A stretch of 64,000 nt of DNA from Burkholderiaceae bacterium. GTDB lineage: Bacteria; Pseudomonadota; Gammaproteobacteria; Burkholderiales; Burkholderiaceae_C. Under the pieces are notes generated by a model, which saw nothing but the letters and a program-made list of their open reading frames with translations, was not told where the DNA came from and made no database searches. Below are positions 50,064 through 58,148 of this stretch, one piece after another (positions within the stretch are counted from its first letter, which is position 1; each line of letters starts with the position of its first letter). The DNA lies in NCBI GenBank assembly GCA_030123545.1, contig CP126124.1, positions 2,790,001 to 2,854,000 of the forward strand, read 5' to 3'. Both the position numbers and the translations under genes were made by a program.

Positions 50064-51151
50064 CTGCCTCAGCCGCACCGGCGCTGCGCTCGCGCCTGAC
50101 CGTGCAGCGCCCCGGCTTCGCGGTCGGCGTCGATCTGGACCTGGCCGCCGGGAAGGTGACCGCGCTGTTCGGCCCGTCGGGCTCCGGCAAGACCACCTGC
50201 CTGCGCGCGATCGCCGGGCTCGAACGCTCGGCGCGCGGCCTGCTTGCGGTCGGCGGCGAGGTCTGGCAGGACGACGCGCGCGGACTGTTCATGCCCACGC
50301 ACCGGCGCGCGCTGGGCTACGTGTTCCAGGAGGCTAGCCTGTTCGCGCACCTTAGCGTGCGGCAGAACATCGAATACGGCATGCGGCGCGTCGCGGCCAC
50401 CGAGCGCGGTGTATCGCTGGAACGCGCGGTGCGTCTGCTGGGAATCGAACCCTTGCTCGAGCGCGGGCCGGGGGCGTTGTCGGGCGGCGAGCGTCAGCGG
50501 GTCGCGATCGCACGGGCGCTGGCGGCCAGCCCGCGCCTGTTGCTGCTCGACGAGCCGCTGGCGGCGCTGGATGCGCCGCGCAAGATGGAGATCCTCGGCT
50601 ACCTGGAGCAGTTGCAGAACGAACTCGGCATCACGGTGCTGTACGTGAGCCACGCCGCGGACGAAGTCGCGCGGCTCGCTCATGAACTGGTGCTGATCGA
50701 CGCCGGCCGCGTGCAGGCCAGCGGCGCGACAGCCGATCTGATGACCCGGCTGGATCTGTCGCTCGCGCACGGCGACGGCGCCGGCGCGGTGGTCGAGGCG
50801 ACCGTGACCGGCCACGACCCGCGCTACCACCTGACCCACGCCGACTGCCGCGCCGGGCCGCTGTGCTTCGCGCTGCAGGACGTCGCACCGGGCACGCGGC
50901 TGCGGCTGCGCATCCAGGCGCGCGACGTGAGCCTGACACAAAGCGTCCAGTCCGGCACCAGCGTGCTCAACATCCTGCCGGCGACGATCGCCGCGCTGGC
51001 CGACGACGGCCCCGGGCAAGTGATGGTGCAGCTGGCCGCCGGCGGCAGCCCGCTGCTCGCGCGCATCACCGCCAAATCGGCCGACGCGCTCGCGCTCGCG
51101 CCCGGCCGGCCGGTCTACGCGCAGATCAAGGGCGTCGCGATTCTGGGCTAG
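50060..51151 (+). CDS. modC: Molybdate ABC transporter ATP-binding protein
   Basis: This 363-residue ATPase has Walker A GPSGSGKT at 38-45, the signature LSGGERQRVAIARAL, and Walker B RLLLLDEPLAALD. A C-terminal Mop/TOBE domain follows (SGTSVLNILPATIAALADD, ARITAKSADALALAPGRPVYAQIKGVAI) that senses molybdate. ATG 50060 overlaps the modB stop as ATGA. It converges on tupA, with 11 bases between stops and no obvious terminator. Confidence 0.95.
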   Translation: MTASAAPALRSRLTVQRPGFAVGVDLDLAAGKVTALFGPSGSGKTTCLRAIAGLERSARGLLAVGGEVWQDDARGLFMPTHRRALGYVFQEASLFAHLSVRQNIEYGMRRVAATERGVSLERAVRLLGIEPLLERGPGALSGGERQRVAIARALAASPRLLLLDEPLAALDAPRKMEILGYLEQLQNELGITVLYVSHAADEVARLAHELVLIDAGRVQASGATADLMTRLDLSLAHGDGAGAVVEATVTGHDPRYHLTHADCRAGPLCFALQDVAPGTRLRLRIQARDVSLTQSVQSGTSVLNILPATIAALADDGPGQVMVQLAAGGSPLLARITAKSADALALAPGRPVYAQIKGVAILG

Positions 51152-51162
51152 CGCTGCGCGCG

Positions 51163-52023
51163 TCAGCGGTCGGCGCCGGCGTCCGGGAAGAACAGCTGCT
51201 GGCCGCCGACGCGATAGTTTGCGATCGTCGCCTGGCCGGCCGGCGACAGCACCCAGTCGACGAACCTTTCAGCCAGCGCCGCCTTGACCTGCGGATGCTT
51301 CTCGGGGTTCACGACCATCACGCCGTACTGGTTGAATAGCCGCGGGTCACCCTGCACCAGAATCTTCAGGTCACCGCGGTTGCCGAAGCTGAGCCAGGTG
51401 CCGCGGTCCGACAGCACATAGGCGTCGGTCGACGCGGCGATGTTCAGCGCCGGCCCCATGCCGCAGCCGCAGGCCTTGTAGCCGGTGCCCGGCTCGCGGT
51501 CCAGGCCGGCCAGCTTCCAGATGCGCAGTTCGGCGGCATTCGTGCCGCTCCTGTCGCCGCGCGAGATGAACGGCGCGTTCGCCGCGGCGAGCTTCTCGAA
51601 CGCCTGAGCTATGTCCTTGCCGCGCACGCCGGCCGGATCGGGCGCCGGCCCGATCAGCACGAAGTCGTTGTACATCACCGGATAGCGCTTGACACCCCAG
51701 CCTTGCGCGAGGAATTTCTCCTCGGCCGCGCGGTCGTGCACGAACACGATGTCGGCGTCGCCGCGGCGCGCGATGTCGAGCGCCTGGCCGGTGCCGACCG
51801 CGACCACCTTGACGGCGATGCCGGTGGCCTTCTCGAACGCCGGCAGCAGCGTGCCGAACAGGCCCGACTGCTCGGTCGAAGTGGTCGAAGCCATCACGAT
51901 CGACGGCGTGTCAGCGCGTGCGAGCGGCGCGGCGATTGCTATACAAACAATAGCCAACAGTGCAGGCCATACCTTGGCTTCGCCGCGAAAAAGCTTGAGA
52001 AATGGAGCAATGTGCCGATTCAT
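51163..52023 (-). CDS. tupA: Tungstate ABC transporter substrate-binding protein
   Basis: This 286-residue precursor carries IVMASTTSTEQSGLFGTLLPAFEKATG, the TTTS-like motif of TupA proteins that bind tungstate, and RGDADIVFVHDRAAEEKFLAQGWG. Tungstate and not molybdate specificity is inferred from this motif and from the TupB/C-type partners. The signal peptide core (WPALLAIVCIAIAAPLARA) is encoded by an AT-rich palindromic repeat at 51932-51975. ATG 52023 overlaps the tupC stop (ATGA), and the open frame upstream is a shadow. Confidence 0.93.
   Translation of the reverse strand: MNRHIAPFLKLFRGEAKVWPALLAIVCIAIAAPLARADTPSIVMASTTSTEQSGLFGTLLPAFEKATGIAVKVVAVGTGQALDIARRGDADIVFVHDRAAEEKFLAQGWGVKRYPVMYNDFVLIGPAPDPAGVRGKDIAQAFEKLAAANAPFISRGDRSGTNAAELRIWKLAGLDREPGTGYKACGCGMGPALNIAASTDAYVLSDRGTWLSFGNRGDLKILVQGDPRLFNQYGVMVVNPEKHPQVKAALAERFVDWVLSPAGQATIANYRVGGQQLFFPDAGADR
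51932..51975. repeat. AT-rich palindromic repeat encoding the TupA signal-peptide core
   Basis: CGATTGCTATACAAACAATA, then GCCAACAGTGCAGGCCAT and ACC, has the block order of the repeat family (GCTAT, AATAGC, GCAGGCC). Read on the minus strand it encodes VWPALLAIVCIAIA, the hydrophobic core of the signal peptide. GC content is clearly below the flanks. Confidence 0.7.
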
Positions 52024-52799
52024 GCCAACTCGCCTTTCACGAAACTCAGTGCCGCCGGGGACACGCCGCGCAGCCGCTCCGCGTCGAAGAATTCGGCAAC
52101 CGGCAGGTCCGCCAGCAGCCGCCCGTGCTCCAGGTACAGCACGCGACTCGCAAGCCGCTTGACCTGGCCCAGGTTGTGGCTCGCGAAGATCATCGTCACC
52201 GGCCGCCCGCCCGGGCCGGCGCGGAACTCGGCCATCAGCGCCTCGACCTGGCGCTTCGCGTGCGGGTCCAGGCTCGCGGTCGGTTCGTCGAGCAGCAATA
52301 CGCTGGGCGCAAGCGCCCAGGCTCGCGCCAGCGCGAGCCGCTGCTGCTGGCCGCCCGACAGCGCACGCGCGTTGCGCTGCGCGACGTCGATCAGGCCGAC
52401 CCGCGCCAGCGCGTCCAGCGCCTGCGCGCGCGCATCGCGCCAGCGCGCGCCGCGCAGCCACAACCCTAGCGCGACATTGTTCTGCGCCGAACTGCGCAGC
52501 ATGTGCGGCCGCTGGAACAGCATCGCCTGTCGCGCCGCGCGGTCGCGCTCGATCAGCCCCGCGCTCGGCGCAACCAGCCCGTGCAGCAGGCGCAGCAGCG
52601 TCGTCTTGCCGCTGCCGTTCGCGCCGATCAAAGCGACCGCCTGCCCGTGCTCCAGCCCCAGGTCGATGCCGACGAGCGCGCGAAAGCCGCCGAAGCTCAC
52701 GTCGACCCCGCGCAGCGCGAACAGTGTGGTCGCAGCGCGATCCTCGCCCCGCGCATTGCGCCGCGCCGGCAGCGACGAAGCCGCAATCGAGTCGCTCAT
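52020..52799 (-). CDS. tupC: Tungstate ABC transporter ATP-binding protein
   Basis: This 259-residue ATPase has Walker A GANGSGKTT, signature LSGGQQQRLALARAW and Walker B VLLLDEPTASLD. HGLVAPSAGLI between them fits the short TupC-type ATPase. An N-terminal segment MSDSIAASSLPARRNARG is not conserved; the true start may be later. ATG 52799 overlaps the tupB stop (ATGA), and the stop overlaps the tupA ATG. All three genes are thus coupled. Confidence 0.92.
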   Translation of the reverse strand: MSDSIAASSLPARRNARGEDRAATTLFALRGVDVSFGGFRALVGIDLGLEHGQAVALIGANGSGKTTLLRLLHGLVAPSAGLIERDRAARQAMLFQRPHMLRSSAQNNVALGLWLRGARWRDARAQALDALARVGLIDVAQRNARALSGGQQQRLALARAWALAPSVLLLDEPTASLDPHAKRQVEALMAEFRAGPGGRPVTMIFASHNLGQVKRLASRVLYLEHGRLLADLPVAEFFDAERLRGVSPAALSFVKGELA

Positions 52800-53545
52800 G
52801 CCGGCAGCACCCGCGCGACCTCGGCCGCGGCGCCGTCGCGGCTCTCGCGCCAGCGCGCGAGCAGCGCGATCAGCAGGTTCAACGCCAGCACCACCGCGAG
52901 CAGCAGCGCGCCGAGGCCGAGCGCGAGCGCGAGATCGCCCTTGCTGGTTTCGAGCGCGATCGCGGTCGTCATCACGCGGGTGAAGCCGTCGATGTTGCCG
53001 CCGACGATCATCACCGCGCCGACCTCCGACACCGCGCGCCCGAATGACGCGATCAGCACGGTGAGCAGCGCATAGCGCTCGTCGGCGGCCAGCAGCAGGC
53101 CGCGCATCCATGGCCCTGCGCCGAGCGAACGCAGCTGCTCACCATGGCTGCGCTCCGCGTCCTCGACCGCCTGGCGCGTCAGCGCGGTCACCACCGGCAG
53201 CACCAGCACCGTCTGCGCGAACACCATCGCCTTGAACGAATAGAGCCAGCCGAGAAAGCCGAGCGGCCCGCTGCGCGACAGCAGCAGGTACACGACCAGG
53301 CCGACCACCACCGACGGCAGCGCCAGCGAGGTATTGAGCAGCGTCAGCAGCGCGCCGCGGCCGCGAAAGCGCGCGACCGCGATCCATGCGCCCAGGCCCA
53401 GGCCCAGGGCGCCGGCCAGCGCGGTGGCACTGCCGCTGACGCCCAGCGAGCGCCACAGGATCGAACGCAGTGCCGGGTCGAAGTCGATGATCATGCGGAA
53501 CGCGGCGAGCGCGCTCTGCTCGATGCTAGAGCCTGTCAACGCCAT
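52796..53545 (-). CDS. tupB: Tungstate ABC transporter permease
   Basis: This 249-residue protein has about five or six membrane helices. GAWIAVARFRGRGALLTLLNTSLALPSVVVGLVVYLLLSRSGPLG and SFGRAVSEVGAVMIVGGNIDGFTRVMTTAIALETSKGDL are the TupB-type permease regions, with the EAA-like loop in GEQLRSLGAGPWMRG. The ATG at 53545 lies only nine bases after the stop of the EgtB/SenA-like gene on the same strand, so they are probably cotranscribed. Confidence 0.92.
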   Translation of the reverse strand: MALTGSSIEQSALAAFRMIIDFDPALRSILWRSLGVSGSATALAGALGLGLGAWIAVARFRGRGALLTLLNTSLALPSVVVGLVVYLLLSRSGPLGFLGWLYSFKAMVFAQTVLVLPVVTALTRQAVEDAERSHGEQLRSLGAGPWMRGLLLAADERYALLTVLIASFGRAVSEVGAVMIVGGNIDGFTRVMTTAIALETSKGDLALALGLGALLLAVVLALNLLIALLARWRESRDGAAAEVARVLPA

Positions 53546-53554
53546 GGAACGGGA

Positions 53555-54820
53555 TCAGACGGCACAGGAGCGAAAGCCGCTGAACAGGTCGTCGCGCACC
53601 GGCAACGCGAAGCCGCGGAACTTGGCATGCTTCATGCGCGCGCGCGTCGCGAACGATGCGCCGCGCAGCACCCGGGCGCGGCCGAACCAGGGCTGCGAAT
53701 ACGACTCCCACGGCCCGGGCCGAAAGCCCGGCCAGGGCCGCAGCGTGCCGGCGGTCCACTCGTGCACGTCGCCCCAGCGAAAGCCCCGCCCGGCCGCGGT
53801 CAGCGCGGCCACCTCCCACTCGACCTCGGTCGGGAGGCGCCGCCCGGCCCAGCGGCACCAGGCGTCGGCCTCCCACCAAGAGAGGTGCATCGCCGGCTGG
53901 TTGCCGGCCATCCGCACGGTGCTGCCGAACCGGGTCTGCAGCACCGCGCCGCTGGCCACGCCGATCTGATCGACGTAGCGCGGGCCGCGCCGGCCTTCGC
54001 TTTGCGCCAGCGCCTGCAGCCAGTCCCAGCCCTCGGGCCGCCACAGCTCGGGCCGGTCGTAGCCGCCGTCGTCGACGAACTCGACGTACTGCGCCCAGGT
54101 CACCGGCTGCGCGTCGATCTCGAACTCGGGCACCGGCACTTCGTGCGCTTCGCGCTCGTTGTCGAATGCGAAGCCGCCGCTTGGCGAGCCGAGCAGCCAG
54201 CGCGTCGCCGGGACGCCGAGCGGCTCGCGCACCACGCGGCCGGCCGGCATCTCGATCGGCAGCGCCAGCCCCAGAGTCTGCGCCATCGTCACCAGCTGCT
54301 CGCCGCGCAGATCCTCATGGAATAGCGCAAGCCGGAAGAAATACAGCGCGGCGTCTTCGTCGGCCGCCAGTTCCAGCAGCTCGAGCACGCCTTCGAGCGA
54401 CTCGAGCATGTAGTCGCGGGTCACGGCCGCGTCCGGTAGACGGGCGCTCCAGCGCTCCGCCGGCGCGGTCTGCTGCGGATTCCACCAGCCGTCGGCGGCC
54501 GGTAGGGCCGAGGCGAGCCGGGTCGGCTCGGGCGGACAGTCGGGCCCGAGGCGGCGCTTCGTGTTGCGCGTGATCCAGTATTCGGCAAACCAGGCGATGT
54601 GACCGGCCAGCCACAGCGGCGGATCGACCCCGTCGTCCGGGTCGGCGACCGCCCTGGCCGCGCCGGCCGCAGCATCCGGCGCCTGTTCGTGCAGCGACAG
54701 CAGCCGCAGCGTGTGATTGCGCGCGTCCATCAGCGCAAGCGACAGCAGTTCGCGGCCGGCGCCGCGCATCACCGGCGAGTCGATCGACGCTTGCGCGACG
54801 GCTGGGTGAGTTGGCGGCAT
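53555..54820 (-). CDS. EgtB/SenA-like SUMF1-family nonheme iron enzyme
   Basis: This 421-residue protein has an N-terminal DinB-like domain with PPLWLAGHIAWFAEYWITRN and FFRLALFHEDLRGEQLV. A C-terminal formylglycine-generating-enzyme-like domain follows (LGSPSGGFAFDNEREAHEVPVPEFEIDAQPVTWAQYVEFV, HLSWWEADAWCRWAGRRLPTEVEWE, GFRSCAV). Such proteins join cysteine or selenosugar to trimethylhistidine, giving ergothioneine or selenoneine. In EgtB the iron is held by three histidines; here H74 and H168 are present but position 172 is Arg where the HxxxH pattern expects the third. It is directly upstream of tupBCA and has no senB, senC or egtD neighbour in the window. The exact product is therefore uncertain. 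Confidence 0.82.
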   Translation of the reverse strand: MPPTHPAVAQASIDSPVMRGAGRELLSLALMDARNHTLRLLSLHEQAPDAAAGAARAVADPDDGVDPPLWLAGHIAWFAEYWITRNTKRRLGPDCPPEPTRLASALPAADGWWNPQQTAPAERWSARLPDAAVTRDYMLESLEGVLELLELAADEDAALYFFRLALFHEDLRGEQLVTMAQTLGLALPIEMPAGRVVREPLGVPATRWLLGSPSGGFAFDNEREAHEVPVPEFEIDAQPVTWAQYVEFVDDGGYDRPELWRPEGWDWLQALAQSEGRRGPRYVDQIGVASGAVLQTRFGSTVRMAGNQPAMHLSWWEADAWCRWAGRRLPTEVEWEVAALTAAGRGFRWGDVHEWTAGTLRPWPGFRPGPWESYSQPWFGRARVLRGASFATRARMKHAKFRGFALPVRDDLFSGFRSCAV

Positions 54821-55107
54821 GGCCCATTATCGACCTGGGTCCGGAGCAGCAACGTCACTCGCAGCGCCCGAACATTGGACGTGCTCGCGGCGCCTTTGAA
54901 TCAGGGCAAACGCGGTGCGCGAAGAAAGCAGAACTCGGTACATTGCGATAGACGCGAATCCTCAAGGCCCTGTGCTGAAGCCGGGTCTGGACCGGGGCGA
55001 CAACGGGCAGGCCGCGGCGTCGCGTGCTGCTGGTGCAGAGGGAGCGCGATGTTGCCAGTTGTAAAATCACCGCCACCTTTCAATCCGCATTCATAAAGGG
55101 TTTTGCC
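54821..55107 (+). promoter_or_regulatory. Divergent region between the EgtB/SenA-like gene and livK
   Basis: This 287-bp spacer has no gene I can support. TAAAAT at about 55059-55064, in TTGTAAAATCACC, is the best -10-like element for livK; I cannot pair it with a good -35. AAAGGG lies about eight bases before the livK ATG. No leucine-type attenuator or riboswitch was seen. Confidence 0.35.
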
Positions 55108-56265
55108 ATGACACGAAAGACTTTCGCGCATTCGTTGTTTGCGCTGGCGTTCGCGACAGCGTTTGCCGCGACCGCCAACGCGGCCGACGTCAAGATCGGC
55201 GTCGCCGAGGCGCTGACCGGTGGCGCCGCGCAGTACGGTATTTCGATCCGCCACGGCTTCGAGCTGGCGACCGACGAGATCAATGCCGCCGGCGGCGTGA
55301 ACGGCAACAAGCTGCAGTTGGTCGTCGAAGACGATCAGGGCAAGAAGGAAGAAGCGATCAACGTCTTCAAGAAGCTGATCTTCCAGGACAAGGTGCTGAT
55401 GGTGTTCGGCCCGACGCTGTCCAATTCCGCGCAGGCGGCCGACCCGGTGGCGCAGGCGGCGAAGACGGTCGCGTTCGGCACCTCGAACACCGCCGACGGC
55501 ATCACCTCGATCGGCGACTACGTGTTCCGCAATTCCGTCACCGAAGCCGACGTACTGCCCGAGACGCTGCGCGTCGCCGTGAAGCACGCGCACATCAAGA
55601 AGGTCGCGGTGATGTACGGCAACGACGACGTGTTCACCAAGAGCGGCTACGACAACTTCAAGAAGGCGCTGGAGGCGGCGCACATCCCGGTGACGACGAC
55701 CGAGACGTTCGCGAAGGGCGACGTCGACTTCAAGGCGCAGCTGACCAAGATCAAGGCCACCAACCCCGACGCGATCGTGCTCTCCGCGTTGCTGGCCGAA
55801 GGCGCGCCGATCATGGTGCAGGCGCGCCAGCTCGGCATCAACGTGCCGTTCATCGGCGGCAACGGCATGAACTCGGTCAAGATCTTCGACCTGGCCAAGG
55901 GCGCGTCCAATGACTTGTATGTCGGCAGTCCCTGGTCGGCGAGCAACGACAGCCCGGAGAACGTCAAGTTCATGAAGGCGTTCGAGGCGAAGTTCAAGAC
56001 CCAGCCGGACCAGTTCGCGGCCCAGTCCTATGACGCGATGCACATCATGGTGCAGGCGCTGAAGACGATCAAGCTGAACGGCGACCTGGCCGCCGAGCGC
56101 ACCGCGCTTCGCGACGCGCTGCCGAGCGTGAAGTGGACCGGCGCGACCGGCGCCTTCCAGTTCCACCGCGCGACCGACAAGGCAGGCAAACCGGCCGGCT
56201 ACGACGCGCAGCAGACCGCGATCGTCAGCGTGACCAAGGACGGCAAATTCGTGATCGAAAAGTGA
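55108..56265 (+). CDS. livK: Branched-chain amino acid type ABC transporter substrate-binding protein
   Basis: This 385-residue precursor has a signal peptide (MTRKTFAHSLFALAFATAFAATANA) and then VKIGVAEALTGGAAQYGISIRHGFELATDEINAAGGVNG, the start of Leu/Ile/Val-type periplasmic-binding proteins, and ends with TAIVSVTKDGKFVIEK. Domain size and layout are normal. In this family the ligand may be branched-chain amino acids, amides or aromatic acids, so substrate is uncertain. ATG 55108 is chosen for the signal peptide; the frame is open to 55024. A hairpin terminator follows at 56326. Confidence 0.92.
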   Translation: MTRKTFAHSLFALAFATAFAATANAADVKIGVAEALTGGAAQYGISIRHGFELATDEINAAGGVNGNKLQLVVEDDQGKKEEAINVFKKLIFQDKVLMVFGPTLSNSAQAADPVAQAAKTVAFGTSNTADGITSIGDYVFRNSVTEADVLPETLRVAVKHAHIKKVAVMYGNDDVFTKSGYDNFKKALEAAHIPVTTTETFAKGDVDFKAQLTKIKATNPDAIVLSALLAEGAPIMVQARQLGINVPFIGGNGMNSVKIFDLAKGASNDLYVGSPWSASNDSPENVKFMKAFEAKFKTQPDQFAAQSYDAMHIMVQALKTIKLNGDLAAERTALRDALPSVKWTGATGAFQFHRATDKAGKPAGYDAQQTAIVSVTKDGKFVIEK

Positions 56266-56325
56266 CGACGGCGCGCGCCGACGACCGCTGCCTGCGGTCG
56301 CCCGGTGCGCTTTCATTTCCCGACG

Positions 56326-56358
56326 GGGCGGCGCGGCCGGCTGCGCCGCCCTCGTTTT
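56326..56358 (+). terminator. Hairpin terminator or attenuator between livK and livH
   Basis: GGGCGGCGC (56326-56334) pairs perfectly with GCGCCGCCC (56343-56351) around an eight-base loop, followed by TCGTTTT. The stem is very GC rich. Placed between the binding-protein gene and the permease genes, it could reduce downstream expression so that the binding protein is made in excess, as is common in such operons. Confidence 0.8.
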
Positions 56359-56397
56359 GATTGAAGACGTAACAGTCGACCTGTCGACCTATAGACC

Positions 56398-57279
56398 GTG
56401 CTCGCTCAGCAGCTCGTCAATGCGCTGTCGCTCGGATGCGTGTATGCGCTGTTCGCGCTCGGGTTCACGCTGATCTTCGGCGTGCTGGGCGTGATCAACC
56501 TGTCGCACGGCGCGGTGTTCATGGTCGGCGCCTATGCGGCCGAGCAGGCGGTCATGCATTTCGCGCTGCCGCTGTGGGCTGCGCTGGTGTTCGCGTTCCT
56601 GTTCAGCGGCGTGCTGGGCCTGGTGATCGACCTGCTGGTGCTGCGACCCCTGCGCGCGCGCGGCGCGCCGCACCTGATCCCGATGATCGCGACGATCGGC
56701 GTCGGCATCATCCTCACCAACGCGGTGCAGGGCATCTTCGGCGCGCAGAACATCCGGTTTCCGACGGGACTGGTGTCGCAGCGGACCCTGACCATCGCCG
56801 GGGTCGACCTGACCGTGCTCGAGCTCGGCATCATCTTCCTGTCGTTCGCGCTGATGGCGGTGCTGCTGTTGGCGCTGAAGAAAACCCAACTCGGCCGCGC
56901 GCTGCGCGCGATCGCCGAATCGCCGCGCGCCGCATCGCTGCTCGGCATCAATGTCGAAGGGCTGTTCTACCTGACCTCGTTCGTCGCGGCCGGGCTCGGC
57001 GGCGTCGCCGGCGTGCTGATCGGCCTCTATTCGAACGCGCTGTTCCCGCTGATGGGCAAGTCGATGCTGGAGAAAGGCATCGCGGTGATCATTCTCGGCG
57101 GCATGGGCGACATGCGCGGCGCGCTGATCGGCGGCCTGTTCCTCGGCCTGGCCGAGGTGCTGTCGGTCGCCTACGTCGGATCGAGCATGCGCGACGCGGT
57201 CGCGTTCGGCCTGCTGTTCCTGATCCTGCTGGTGCGGCCCAAGGGGCTGTTCGGCACGCTGATGGAACGGAAAGTCTGA
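56398..57279 (+). CDS. livH: Branched-chain amino acid type ABC transporter permease (LivH)
   Basis: This 293-residue permease has about eight hydrophobic segments. QQLVNALSLGCVYALFALGFTLIFGVLGVINLSHGAVFMVGAY is the LivH N-terminal signature and LGRALRAIAESPRAASLLGINVEG the EAA-like loop. It starts with GTG 56398 directly after ATAGACC; the preceding inverted repeat CAGTCGACCTGTCGACC lies at about 56373-56389. It pairs with LivM. Confidence 0.93.
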   Translation: MLAQQLVNALSLGCVYALFALGFTLIFGVLGVINLSHGAVFMVGAYAAEQAVMHFALPLWAALVFAFLFSGVLGLVIDLLVLRPLRARGAPHLIPMIATIGVGIILTNAVQGIFGAQNIRFPTGLVSQRTLTIAGVDLTVLELGIIFLSFALMAVLLLALKKTQLGRALRAIAESPRAASLLGINVEGLFYLTSFVAAGLGGVAGVLIGLYSNALFPLMGKSMLEKGIAVIILGGMGDMRGALIGGLFLGLAEVLSVAYVGSSMRDAVAFGLLFLILLVRPKGLFGTLMERKV

Positions 57280-57281
57280 GC

Positions 57282-58148
57282 ATGGCGGCCTGGTTCGACA
57301 ACTTCTGGGCGGTCTACAGCAACCTGGTGCTGTCGGTCGGCACGAACGCGCTGCTCGCGCTCTCGATCTGGCTGACGCTGGCCTGCGGCATGCTGTCGAT
57401 CGCGAACGCGGCGTTCATGGCGATCGGCGCCTATGCGGCCGCGCTGCTGACGATGAATTTCGGCTGGTCGTTCCCGGTGGTGCTCGCCGCCGGCATGATC
57501 GCGCCGGCGCTGATGGCGTTCCTGATCGGCAAGCCGACGCTGCGGCTGTCGGGCGTTTATCTTGCGATGGCGACGCTGGCGTTCGGCGAGGTGGTGCGCA
57601 TCGTGCTGCTGAACGCCGATTCGATCACCGGCGGCGCTTTAGGCCTGAACGGCATTCCGCAGCTCACGCAGTGGTGGCACGTGGCACTGGCGCTGGTCGT
57701 GGTGCTGCTGCTGCTGTGGCGCATGCGCGTCTCGCGCATCGGCCGCGCGTTCGAGGCGATCCGGGAAGACGAGACCGCCGCCGGCCTGATGGGCATCAAT
57801 GTGGATGGCTACAAGATGCTCGCGTTCGTGCTGGGCGCGGCGATCGCGGGGCTGGCCGGCGCGCTGAACGCGCATCTGACCTTCTTCATCGGCCCGGGCG
57901 AATACGGGTTCGATCGCGCGGTCGAAATCCTGACGATGGCGATCCTCGGCGGCATCGGCAGTCTCACCGGCCCGGTGCTCGGCGCGGTGATCCTCACCGT
58001 GCTGCCCGAGCTGCTGCGTGCGTTGCAGCATTTCAGGCTGGTGTTCAACGGACTGATCCTGGTGCTGATCGTGCTGTTCCTGCCGCGCGGCATCTGGGAC
58101 ACCGAGCGGCTGCGCCAATGGTTCGGCAGCGGGCGCAGGCAGGCATGA
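57282..58148 (+). CDS. livM: Branched-chain amino acid type ABC transporter permease (LivM)
   Basis: This 288-residue permease has MLSIANAAFMAIGAYAAALLTMNFGWSF, LRLSGVYLAMATLAFGEVVRIVLLNADSITGGALGLNGIP and the EAA loop SRIGRAFEAIREDETAAGLMGINV, all typical of LivM. ATG 57282 lies three bases after livH. Its stop overlaps the livG ATG. Confidence 0.93.
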   Translation: MAAWFDNFWAVYSNLVLSVGTNALLALSIWLTLACGMLSIANAAFMAIGAYAAALLTMNFGWSFPVVLAAGMIAPALMAFLIGKPTLRLSGVYLAMATLAFGEVVRIVLLNADSITGGALGLNGIPQLTQWWHVALALVVVLLLLWRMRVSRIGRAFEAIREDETAAGLMGINVDGYKMLAFVLGAAIAGLAGALNAHLTFFIGPGEYGFDRAVEILTMAILGGIGSLTGPVLGAVILTVLPELLRALQHFRLVFNGLILVLIVLFLPRGIWDTERLRQWFGSGRRQA

